This document shows, one piece after another, positions 1-6,053 of a DNA stretch of 9,180 nt (its first letter is position 1; every line of letters starts with the position of its first letter). The translations under genes and the position numbers were made by a program. Source of the DNA: Methanomicrobiales archaeon (lineage in GTDB: Archaea; Halobacteriota; Methanomicrobia; Methanomicrobiales; Methanoculleaceae); assembly GCA_012510335.1 (NCBI GenBank), contig JAAZIF010000026.1, positions 1-9,180 of the forward strand, given 5' to 3'. The notes under the pieces were generated by a model that was not told where the DNA came from, made no database searches, and saw only the letters and a program-made list of their open reading frames with translations.

Positions 1-713
1 CTGTGGACGTGGGCGAGGGCATCGGCGAGCATCGATCTTGCGTCGAAGTGCCCCATAAGGATACGGTCGTAGACGCCGGAGAGGAGCAGTCGGCAGTCAC
101 CGATCTCCGCCGTGATGCGATCCGCGACATGGTTTTCTATAATGTTTCGCTGCAGGTATCCAAATGCTGTCGGGTTGATCTCCATAGCGTGAACCGTTGC
201 GCCGCCTGCAGCCGCCGGTATGGTGAAGTAACCGATCCCGGCGAACATATCGGCGACCCGCTCACCGGGTCTGACGAGGGATGCGATCCGCGCCTTCTCG
301 ATGCGGTTTCCTTGCGCAAACATGACCCGGCCGGGGTCGAGTATGAAGGTGTAGCCCCCCTCACGATGGCGCACCTCACCTGCTGTGCCGTAGAGAACCT
401 CCACGTCGGGGATACGCATATCGCCCGAGAGCTCCTTCACCCAGATGACCCCCCGGGGGCGGCAGTGCCGGACGAGCGCGGCAAGTCCCTCATCGGTCGG
501 CGCATCGCCGCGGAGGACCGCGACATCCCCGACGAGGTGGTAACCGCGGCCCCGGTAGACCTTGCGCTCAGGGAGCTCCTCATCGGCCGGGTATCCCTCC
601 CTGACCGGAACCCGGGCGATGCCGTCCCGGAGATACGGCCGGCGGGTGCAGTCCACCCAATCGGCGTCCCGGAGACTGGCGAGAGCCGATGCCGGCACCT
701 TCCGCACACGCAC
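1..713 (-). CDS. taw2: TYW2/Taw2-type tRNA-Phe wyosine aminocarboxypropyltransferase, 3' end missing
   Basis: Class I SAM-fold enzyme of the Trm5/TYW2 family; 237 codons are present and the gene runs off the left edge. TYW2 enzymes transfer the 3-amino-3-carboxypropyl group of SAM to the wyosine precursor at G37 of tRNA-Phe. Visible: a segment NRIEKARIASLVRPGERVAD (residues 136-155) leading into motif I DMFAGIGYF (155-163), then AMEINP (176-181) with the acidic SAM-ribose residue E178, and YDRILMGHF (215-223). GIGYF rather than Trm5's usual GVGPF, and no NLP-type motif after DRILM, favour TYW2 over the m1G37 methyltransferase Trm5. The GTG at 713 is chosen because the nmd3 stop lies just upstream in the same frame, with GGTGA six bases before the GTG as a ribosome site. 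Family proteins are about 250-280 residues, so some 20-45 are missing. Trm5 is the main alternative. Confidence 0.8.
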   Translation of the reverse strand, partial: MRVRKVPASALASLRDADWVDCTRRPYLRDGIARVPVREGYPADEELPERKVYRGRGYHLVGDVAVLRGDAPTDEGLAALVRHCRPRGVIWVKELSGDMRIPDVEVLYGTAGEVRHREGGYTFILDPGRVMFAQGNRIEKARIASLVRPGERVADMFAGIGYFTIPAAAGGATVHAMEINPTAFGYLQRNIIENHVADRITAEIGDCRLLLSGVYDRILMGHFDARSMLADALAHVH

Positions 714-719
714 CGCCGC

Positions 720-1766
720 TCACCCGACTATGACCAGGCGGTTCTGCTCTTCGTCGCGGAGAACCCTGATAGGCTGCCCTTCCACCGGGAACGTCCAGGG
801 AACAGCATCGAGCTCCCGGGTCAGGTAGGTCTTCGGGTCCATGAGCCCAACGACGTCTGGCTGGGTAAAGACGACAAGCGCTGATTCAGCCTCACGGACG
901 TTTCCGATAAGGCGCTCGACATCTGACTCGGTGAGGGTCCGGGCCACGCCGGCCTCCAGGTCAAAGACCCGGAGGCGCTGCTGCCGCTCGATCTCGCGGA
1001 CCTCAAAGTAGCCGCCCCGTGATACCACCACATCCCCCTTCTGGTAGTAGGGGAGGCGGATCGAGTAGGTGACGCGGTAGAGGGCTCTCCCGTCCTTCTC
1101 GCCGACCAGTTTCGGGTGGGTCGTGTAGCGCCCGCCGAGCGCTCCGGTGATCATCCGGGCGATCTCCTGGCCGAGGTGCTGCGACCCGACTGTTATATCG
1201 ACACCGTCCTTTGAGTTCTCGAGTTCCGATATGAACGAGAGTCGGTCGCCGGCCTGCTGGAGTGACTCTTCGGTCTGCTCCGCGATGTTCGTTGCGACCT
1301 CGCGCTCGTAGGCGTTGATCTTCCTACCCGTAGCCCGCACCTGGACGATACCCTCGTAGTAGCCGCCCGAGATCCGGCTGCACCGGTCGCAGGCCTCCTT
1401 CTGCCAGACGATCTCGATCTCGCAGGTCTCATGGACCGGGACCGAGTAGAGGGTCGCCTCCAGATCGAGTGTGCAGACGGTGCGGTTTGGCCCGGTCTCC
1501 TCCGGCCTGACCGTGACCCTGAGATCCTTCGCATCCTCATGTATGCTTGCTGCAGATACCGCCAGCTCGGCTATGAGGTCTTCGCGCGGCACCCGCAGGT
1601 CCGACCAGGTCTTGCCGCGCTTCTGTGAGTCGCAGACCGGACAGTAGACCGCGGTCACGCGGGGTTCACAGGCAAGTAGCCTGGTGTCGGCGGCCCGGCA
1701 CTCCGGACAGAGTCCGCCCTCAGCCGGCTGCCCGCAACGGGGGCAGATGCCTGTCTGGATGGTCAT
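720..1766 (-). CDS. nmd3: Archaeal NMD3-like ribosome-associated protein
   Basis: 348-residue archaeal member of the NMD3 family. In eukaryotes NMD3 is the adaptor that binds the large ribosomal subunit for nuclear export; the archaeal protein presumably acts in large-subunit maturation or quality control in the cytoplasm, which is inference. The N-terminus carries paired zinc-ribbon cysteines: C8, C11, C20, C23 and C42, C45, with a further CxxC at C126/C129 that could complete the second site. The later GSQHLGQEIARMI and GRALYRVTYSIRLP segments and a basic strand-rich C-terminus fit the family. No membrane segment or signal is visible. The start ATG overlaps the DUF424 stop by four bases (ATGA), and taw2 follows after six bases, so the three are probably translated from one message. 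Confidence 0.9.
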   Translation of the reverse strand: MTIQTGICPRCGQPAEGGLCPECRAADTRLLACEPRVTAVYCPVCDSQKRGKTWSDLRVPREDLIAELAVSAASIHEDAKDLRVTVRPEETGPNRTVCTLDLEATLYSVPVHETCEIEIVWQKEACDRCSRISGGYYEGIVQVRATGRKINAYEREVATNIAEQTEESLQQAGDRLSFISELENSKDGVDITVGSQHLGQEIARMITGALGGRYTTHPKLVGEKDGRALYRVTYSIRLPYYQKGDVVVSRGGYFEVREIERQQRLRVFDLEAGVARTLTESDVERLIGNVREAESALVVFTQPDVVGLMDPKTYLTRELDAVPWTFPVEGQPIRVLRDEEQNRLVIVG

Positions 1767-2059
1767 ATCTCAAATACCTGGGCATGCGGGATCCCGCCGA
1801 TTATTATGCAACACTCCTCGCTGACGAGCCCGAGGGCGATGGCGAGGGCCACGACGCGCTTTCCTATGACGTTTGCGTTCGTCGCGCCAGCAAGAGCCCT
1901 GCCGACCTCTTCCTCAGTGGCACGCTCTGTGCCATAGAACCCTTCGGTGATGCGGATCTCCACGTCCCCATGCATCAGGGTGACGCCGAGCAGTTCAGAG
2001 TCGCAGGCGGCCACCACCTCACCGGCACCCGGTATGTGGTGTACTTTCAGGTACATCAT
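1763..2059 (-). CDS. DUF424 small archaeal protein
   Basis: 98-residue protein of the archaeal DUF424 family, function unknown. Recognised from the family pattern: MYLKVHH at the start, ACDSELLGVTLMHGDVEI, an FYG motif, ATNANVIGKR and a C-terminal IIIGGIPHAQVFEI. It is probably a compact soluble protein. A longer reading frame opens at 2152 but would overlap the hydrolase gene by 71 bases and adds 31 unconserved residues. The tandem ATGs at 2059 and 2056 are therefore preferred and cannot be separated; only a weak GAGAT precedes them. The stop overlaps the nmd3 start by four bases, indicating translational coupling. This context suggests a role around ribosomes or tRNA, but nothing in the sequence names a reaction. 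Confidence 0.85.
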   Translation of the reverse strand: MMYLKVHHIPGAGEVVAACDSELLGVTLMHGDVEIRITEGFYGTERATEEEVGRALAGATNANVIGKRVVALAIALGLVSEECCIIIGGIPHAQVFEI

Positions 2060-2081
2060 TAGATCTCTTGGTTGGGGATCG

Positions 2082-2933
2082 TCAAAAAGGTGCGCTGTTC
2101 CGGGAGGGAGGGGCGATATCAACGCCGTAGGTGCGCGACGGGGTATCGGCATGGATGCGCCAGGCGTCCTCTTCTGTTATGAGCCCCGCCTCCAGGTAAC
2201 GGCGCGTGAACCTGGGGACGGACTTCGGACCGATCACCGCGCCGGGCCGGGTGTTCTCGTCCATGTAGTCGCTCTCCATGGTGAACCGCCGCCCTGCCCG
2301 GGCAAGCGCCGGGATCTCCTCGTGGCGCGCGATGAGTGAGGGGACGAGCGGTGTATCGGGGGTCGCAAAGTGCTTGACGACACGCTCGATGGGGATTTTC
2401 GCCCGCTCAGCCATACCGACGACGTCGGCACAGGGCCCGCTCTCGGCGTGGAGCTGGACGGCGCAGCCGCATTCCGCACCGAGTTCAAGGGCGTGGAGGA
2501 GGACCGCGTTAGATGCCGAAAGCACATCCGGGGCGACCTCGTAGTGGGGCCGGCCGCTCTTGAGGGCGACGGCCTCCCCCTCCTCGACATAGCGGGCGGC
2601 AAGGTCAAGCCCCGCCATCATGACGCCGGTGGCCGCATCCAGGCTCATCCGTTCCGTAAGGCGGCTTATCTCAGCCGGGTGGATGCCGAGGACCAGGTAG
2701 ACGACGAGTCCCATCTCCCGGACCATATCGGCCACCCGGAGGGTTGCATCAAAGACCCCCCGGTAGTCCTCGCCGGACGAGGGTGTGATGCCGTATGACC
2801 AGGAGGGTTTTGTGACGAGGAAGATATGCGTCCCCCCGCTCCGCTGGAAGTCCTTCGCAGCCTCGATTCCCCGGCCGTTTATGGGATCGATATGGATATG
2901 GTCATCGGTGATCGGTATACCGGAGAGTATCAT
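2082..2933 (-). CDS. TatD-like TIM-barrel metal-dependent hydrolase (COG1099 type)
   Basis: 283-residue amidohydrolase-superfamily protein related to TatD. Metal-site residues in order: DDHIH (H12, H14) after strand 1, GIHP (H85), KSGRPHY (K125-H130-Y131), QLHAES (H162), VKHF (H188) and ESDYMDENTRPG (D222). The HxH, two later His and the final Asp are the usual binuclear metal set. Where TatD proteins generally have a Glu (GEIG-like strand), this protein reads ALKSGRP, so K125 may replace it, possibly as a carboxylated bridge as in phosphotriesterase-type enzymes. TatD itself is a DNase, but this archaeal branch has no proven substrate. The start overlaps the mptD stop by four bases (ATGA), so it is co-translated with a pterin-pathway enzyme. 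A role in nucleic-acid or pterin/nucleotide metabolism is open. Confidence 0.8.
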   Translation of the reverse strand: MILSGIPITDDHIHIDPINGRGIEAAKDFQRSGGTHIFLVTKPSWSYGITPSSGEDYRGVFDATLRVADMVREMGLVVYLVLGIHPAEISRLTERMSLDAATGVMMAGLDLAARYVEEGEAVALKSGRPHYEVAPDVLSASNAVLLHALELGAECGCAVQLHAESGPCADVVGMAERAKIPIERVVKHFATPDTPLVPSLIARHEEIPALARAGRRFTMESDYMDENTRPGAVIGPKSVPRFTRRYLEAGLITEEDAWRIHADTPSRTYGVDIAPPSRNSAPF

Positions 2934-3259
2934 GAGAACCCGATGACCTCCATCATTGGGTAGTCATCCTCAAGAAGCATCCTGGCCCGGCAGGTGGTCT
3001 CCCCGACCCGGGTCGTGATCTCGATATCAAACATCTTCCCGGCGAGCTCCGAGTAGCCGAACCGGTTCGAGACCATGAGGTCGCGGTTTAACCGGACGCG
3101 GATGCCGGTCACGCAGGGCTGGAGGCCGGTGGCTGCTTCGATTGCTGCTTCAACAGCACCGGCGGTCTCGCGGGCGATGGGCATCCCGACAAACTGGTGG
3201 TATATGGCGCCGAGCTTGATGCCGGCTTCAAATGCGGCCTTCTCGCGGTCGGTGATCAT
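2930..3259 (-). CDS. mptD: Archaeal 7,8-dihydroneopterin aldolase, methanopterin synthesis
   Basis: 109-residue protein of the MptD (DUF381) family, which splits 7,8-dihydroneopterin into 6-hydroxymethyl-7,8-dihydropterin and glycolaldehyde on the way to methanopterin, the C1 carrier of methanogens. The N-terminal AAFEAGIKLGAIYHQFVGMPI (10-28 region) and the later GLQPCV and DDYPMM are family signatures. E11, H21 and Q47 have the same spacing as the catalytic Glu, His and Gln I recall for the Methanocaldococcus enzyme, and Y100 is the likely catalytic Tyr. The ATG at 3259 is chosen because the conserved N-terminus begins there. An in-frame GTG at 3334 would add 25 unconserved residues but lies close to the predicted transcription start. 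It is first gene of the five-gene minus-strand operon. Confidence 0.88.
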   Translation of the reverse strand: MITDREKAAFEAGIKLGAIYHQFVGMPIARETAGAVEAAIEAATGLQPCVTGIRVRLNRDLMVSNRFGYSELAGKMFDIEITTRVGETTCRARMLLEDDYPMMEVIGFS

Positions 3260-3352
3260 GGTAGTCAGGTTTGCGGTGCAGGGTAATAAGGGGCTGTCGC
3301 CCCGGGTGGCTGAATGTGCGGCGCTGCCTGACACAGGGAGGGGGCGAAGAGA

Positions 3353-3360
3353 GTAATATA
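3353..3360 (-). promoter_or_regulatory. TATA box of the mptD operon, shared with the plus-strand ruin
   Basis: TATATTAC on the minus strand. With the usual archaeal spacing of about 26 bases, transcription would start near 3331, giving an mptD leader of roughly 70 bases. Read on the plus strand the same bases give TAATATAC (3354-3361), and the ATG at 3382 of the decayed ATPase would then sit almost exactly at the transcription start. One TATA sequence may therefore have served both directions. Prediction from sequence only. Confidence 0.4.
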
Positions 3361-3381
3361 CACGGACTTCGATCGATTATT

Positions 3382-4180
3382 ATGATGGGCAACTGCTCCG
3401 GATACGCGGATAGACCGGGAAAATTCACCCATATCCCTCTGGAACTGGCGCAACTTCCAGCGGGTCGAGGTTGACCTGCAGGATCGAGTTTTCCTTGTAG
3501 ACCCCAATGCATCCGGGAAATCCAACCAGACGCCTTCAGATTTTTGCACGATGTTGTATCCGTTGGCGGCGGACTTCAGGGGGCGGTGAGACGGATAGGT
3601 AGCGTCTCCAGCATCAGGGCGCTCTCTCTGCAAGAAGGTATTCTGATGCAGGCGTAATGGTGCGACAATCTCCGGGAATATGAGTTAGCGCTCAGGCATG
3701 ACGAGCGGAACCTGCCGGTCATAACAAAAGAGCGGGTTACGGAGTGTGGTGACGAGGTGATCGCCCACCCCTCCGAGCAGGATGAGGAGGATCCCGAGAG
3801 GTTAACCCAGACATACCTGGAGCAGGTCAATGTAAACAAAAGTTTCCGGGAGGTAGCTGATTTCCTGAAGGCCATCCGCTACCTGCACCTTGTCCCGCGG
3901 TTAGCCCGCGAACCCGATCGGTCAGCTGGTTACAGAAACGATCCCTGTGGTGACCGCCAGGTTCCTGTCAACACCCACTCCCCTGAACTGCTTCAGGATG
4001 AGGGCATCGGGCTTGATGAGGTGTTGCTGCTCCGGCCCCTAGGAGGAGGGTACAACCGTTACGCCTGCCGGCGATATGGAGGAGATCGACGACCTGTTGG
4101 AGGGTGGCCTTACCCTTGCAGATACCGTCACCCCAAAAACCTCTCCTGGCGATACGGTAGAATTGACCTGGTTGCACTGA
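3382..4180 (+). pseudogene. Decayed RecF/SMC-like AAA ATPase
   Basis: Pieces of one P-loop ATPase read in order across different frames. Frame 2 gives NWRNFQRVEVDLQDRVFLVD followed by PNASGKSN, a Walker A motif (3500-3526) whose usual first Gly is Asp. Two bases stand where six are expected (3527-3528), so the frame slips; frame 1 continues with DAFRFLHDVVSVGGGLQ until a TAA at 3655. The same frame then resumes with EYELALRHDERN, EEDPERLTQTYLEQVNVN, REVADFLKAIRYLHLVP and REPDRSAG. After NDPCG (to about 3955) the sequence jumps to NTHSPELLQDEGIGLDEVLL, so the segment that should hold signature and Walker B motifs is gone. Another slip near 4040 moves to frame 2, EEGTTVTPAGDMEEIDDLLE, ending at TGA 4178-4180. 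The start region is also frame-broken around 3405-3410. An intact relative would be roughly 350-450 residues. Surely non-functional; its original role, perhaps defence or DNA repair, is unknown. Confidence 0.82.
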
Positions 4181-4276
4181 AAGATACGGTCTCACGTGGA
4201 AGGCTGCGTTACCGCGAATCGCCATGCCTTCCTCTCGAACCGGGCAACGCCGCAGACGATATGGCGGCTGTAGCGA
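4181..4276. other. Non-coding remainder between ATPase ruin and nth
   Basis: Ninety-six bases with no gene I can support. Short open stretches exist in plus frames but match no family I recognise. It may be leftover sequence of a partner gene downstream of the ATPase, but nothing shows this. No clear terminator is visible after the nth stop. Confidence 0.3.
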
Positions 4277-4936
4277 TCATGGGGAGGGGGCCTGCCCGCG
4301 GAGCTCCTGGTAGCACCTGCAGAGGTCCGCGACAGGGCACCTCTCATGCTTCGGGCTTCTCGCCGTGCAGATCTCGCGCCCATGGCGGATCAGGAGATAG
4401 TTAATATTCTTCCATGCATCCTCCGGGAAGAGGGCCATGAGGTCACGCTCGATAACATCAGGGTTGGCGCTCCCGGTAAACCCGATCCTCTTTGAGACCC
4501 GGCGGACATGGGTATCGACGGCTATACCGACGTTGATCCCGAACGCGTGGGAGAGGACGATGTTTGCGGTCTTCCTCCCAACGCCGGGGAGCGACTGCAG
4601 TTCCGAAATCGTCGCCGGAACCTCCCCGCCGAAGTCAGAGAGAAGTTTCCTTGCCGCGCATACGATGTAGCGGGCCTTGGTTCGGTAAAGGCCGATACCC
4701 CTGATGAGGGGCTCCACCTCCTCCGGTTCAGCGCGGGCGAGCGCCTCCGGCGTCGGGTAGCGGGAGAAGAGGTCGTCGCGGATAGCATTGACGGCCCGGT
4801 CCGTCGTCTGCGCGGAGAGTATGGTGAGTATAAGTGCCTCAAAAGGATTATTAAAGTCGATAAAATGACGCCTGCCGCTGATGGGATACTCTGCGAGGAG
4901 GCGGCGATACACCTCACAGGCGGTTTCCCGGTTCAT
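4277..4936 (-). CDS. nth: Endonuclease III, DNA glycosylase/AP lyase with a Cys-to-His iron-sulfur change
   Basis: 219-residue base-excision repair enzyme that removes oxidised pyrimidines and cleaves the AP site. The helix-hairpin-helix LPGVGRKTAN (117-126) supplies catalytic lysine K122; VDTHVRR supplies catalytic aspartate D141; ILTILSAQTTD (37-46) is the conserved N-terminal helix. The C-terminal [4Fe-4S] loop is normally C-x6-C-x2-C-x5-C; here it is C190-x6-H197-x2-C200-x5-C206, with an extra Cys at 208. The His codon is CAT, two base changes from TGC. The start at 4936 is used because upstream codons (to 4972) lie inside the tRNA gene and are not conserved. Only six bases separate this ATG from the tRNA 3' end and there is no clear ribosome site, so the processed message would be almost leaderless. 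Confidence 0.93.
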   Translation of the reverse strand: MNRETACEVYRRLLAEYPISGRRHFIDFNNPFEALILTILSAQTTDRAVNAIRDDLFSRYPTPEALARAEPEEVEPLIRGIGLYRTKARYIVCAARKLLSDFGGEVPATISELQSLPGVGRKTANIVLSHAFGINVGIAVDTHVRRVSKRIGFTGSANPDVIERDLMALFPEDAWKNINYLLIRHGREICTARSPKHERCPVADLCRCYQELRGQAPSP

Positions 4937-4942
4937 GACTGA

Positions 4943-5017
4943 TGGGGCAGGGCAGATTCGAACTGCCGTCAAAGCGTCCCAAACGCTCTAGGATGGACCA
5001 GGCTACCCTACTGCCCC
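4943..5017 (-). tRNA. tRNA-Pro (anticodon UGG)
   Basis: Folds as a standard cloverleaf: acceptor GGGGCAG/CTGCCCC with discriminator A, TA at positions 8-9, D-stem GGGT/ATCC, anticodon stem GAGCG/CGCTT with loop TTTGGGA (anticodon at 4979-4981), a five-base variable region, and T-arm GGCAG-TTCGAAT-CTGCC. The anticodon stem closes with a G-U pair at 27-43. CCA is not encoded (TCA follows) and there is no intron. It lies between pyrH and nth on the same strand. Confidence 0.96.
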
Positions 5018-5043
5018 GGTACCACCATACATTGGATAGGCAG

Positions 5044-5052
5044 ACAAAAATA
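5044..5052 (-). promoter_or_regulatory. Weak TATA-like or T-run signal between pyrH and tRNA-Pro
   Basis: CTATTTTTG on the minus strand, about 20 bases after the pyrH stop and 27-35 bases before the tRNA 5' end. The position fits a TATA element for the tRNA. The run of five T also fits an archaeal T-rich terminator for pyrH. The two readings cannot be separated from sequence. Confidence 0.3.
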
Positions 5053-5071
5053 GTTACCGATAGGGAGTGGT

Positions 5072-5776
5072 TCAGACCGGCCGGGAATCCGGATTCTCCC
5101 TGCTCACGATGGTGCCAAGAGAGGCACCCCCCACGACCGCCCGGTAGAGGTTCTCCGGATCGCGGCCGTCGAGCACCAGGAGCGGGATACCGGACCGCTC
5201 GATGACCTTTCCTGCCACGATATCGAGCACCATATTGGCACCGGCATCCATCCTGCCCCGGGTGATGATACCAAGGAGTTCCTGTGGTGTAAGGCGTTCG
5301 TACCTGATCGCCCCGGCATCCTTCTTCGGGTCTGCGCTGTATATGCCATCGACCGATGTGGCGTTGATCAGGAGATCGGCACCGACACTCTCGGCGAGGA
5401 CCGCGGATACCGCGTCGGTCGTCTGTGCCGGGGTGATTCCGCCCATGACGACGATCTTTCCTGTCTCCGCAAACTCCCGTGCCTCCGTGTAGTTCTCCGC
5501 AACGCGGGGGTAGGCCGCATCCCCGAGTCCGGTCACGAGAAGGCGCGCGTTCAGCCTCGTTACCATGATCCCGAGTTCATCGGCCGCCGCCTCACCGGCG
5601 CCGAGGCCGCGGGCAACCTGGATGTACCGGCGTGCCTCCCCGCCGCCGCCAACAACGATAAAGACCCTGCAGACTCCGGCAATCCGCTTCAGAACAGAGA
5701 CATACCGACTGATATTGTTTGATTCAAGCGAAGGAACCAGGACCGAACCGCCCAGGGATACGACGATCTTCTTCAT
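5072..5776 (-). CDS. pyrH: UMP kinase, archaeal type
   Basis: 234-residue amino-acid-kinase-fold enzyme that phosphorylates UMP to UDP with ATP in pyrimidine synthesis; cytosolic. Visible in order: KKIVVSLGGSVL (2-13) phosphate loop, VGGGG (42-46), ADELGI (65-70) at the nucleotide-monophosphate site, MGGITPAQTTDAVSAVLAE (111-129), and NATSVDGIYSADPKKD (138-153) for the adenine/ATP side. Length is normal for the archaeal UMP kinase subgroup, which is shorter than the bacterial one. The ATG at 5776 starts directly with the conserved first strand. A TATA-like box 30-36 bases upstream predicts a very short leader. It is divergent from amrS; tRNA-Pro follows 54 bases downstream. Confidence 0.95.
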   Translation of the reverse strand: MKKIVVSLGGSVLVPSLESNNISRYVSVLKRIAGVCRVFIVVGGGGEARRYIQVARGLGAGEAAADELGIMVTRLNARLLVTGLGDAAYPRVAENYTEAREFAETGKIVVMGGITPAQTTDAVSAVLAESVGADLLINATSVDGIYSADPKKDAGAIRYERLTPQELLGIITRGRMDAGANMVLDIVAGKVIERSGIPLLVLDGRDPENLYRAVVGGASLGTIVSRENPDSRPV

Positions 5777-5804
5777 CTAACCTATCATTATCCCCGATGC
5801 CACT

Positions 5805-5812
5805 CATATACC
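5805..5812 (-). promoter_or_regulatory. TATA box of pyrH
   Basis: GGTATATG on the minus strand, centred about 32 bases before the pyrH ATG. Usual archaeal spacing puts the transcription start near 5782, a leader of only about six bases. AGGTT sits 4-8 bases before the ATG but is a weak ribosome site, so near-leaderless translation is plausible. Confidence 0.45.
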
Positions 5813-6053
5813 TGTTGAAGATGCCGGAACCGGCCCCGTATGCGATTCGGCAGAGACCTGAATGGATCCCGACCAGATCTGCCGGCACCTGGCCGATCGA
5901 GTACGGCAGAAAAACGCGGTGTGAACAGCATCGGACCACTCCGCCTTAACCTGAGGGAGCGCCCGGGAGAGAACACGATGCCGGATGAGATGCCCCGGCA
6001 GCCCGTCCGCAAGATACATACCTCATAGCCCCTTACCCTCATGCGGTGGTCAT
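5813..6053. other. Divergent intergenic region without a supported gene
   Basis: About 240 bases between the pyrH promoter and amrS. Small open frames exist on both strands but show no recognisable family. It has no convincing RNA fold or repeat that I can see. GATACATA at 6013-6020, about 35 bases before the amrS start, is a weak TATA candidate for amrS. Confidence 0.35.

Noticed and set aside
720..722. Selenocysteine reading of the nmd3 TGA
   Set aside because: No selenocysteine-insertion hairpin was seen nearby, and NMD3 is of normal length when it ends here.
3..884. Long plus-strand open frame of 293 codons
   Set aside because: It is antisense to taw2, whose minus-strand frame carries clear family motifs; the plus-strand protein resembles nothing and is a by-product of GC-rich coding.
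2060..2152. Longer DUF424 start at 2152
   Set aside because: It would overlap the hydrolase gene by 71 bases and add unconserved residues before the family start MMYLKV.
3757..4404. 215-codon plus-strand open frame taken as an intact gene
   Set aside because: Only its first part and a short THSPELL piece match the ATPase; after about 4040 it is out of frame with the true tail and it then runs into nth antisense sequence.
4937..4972. Upstream start of nth at 4972
   Set aside because: The extra 12 codons lie largely inside the tRNA-Pro gene and are not part of the conserved Nth N-terminus.
5724..5939. 71-codon minus-strand frame upstream of and overlapping pyrH
   Set aside because: It overlaps the conserved pyrH N-terminus, contains the likely pyrH promoter and matches no family I know.
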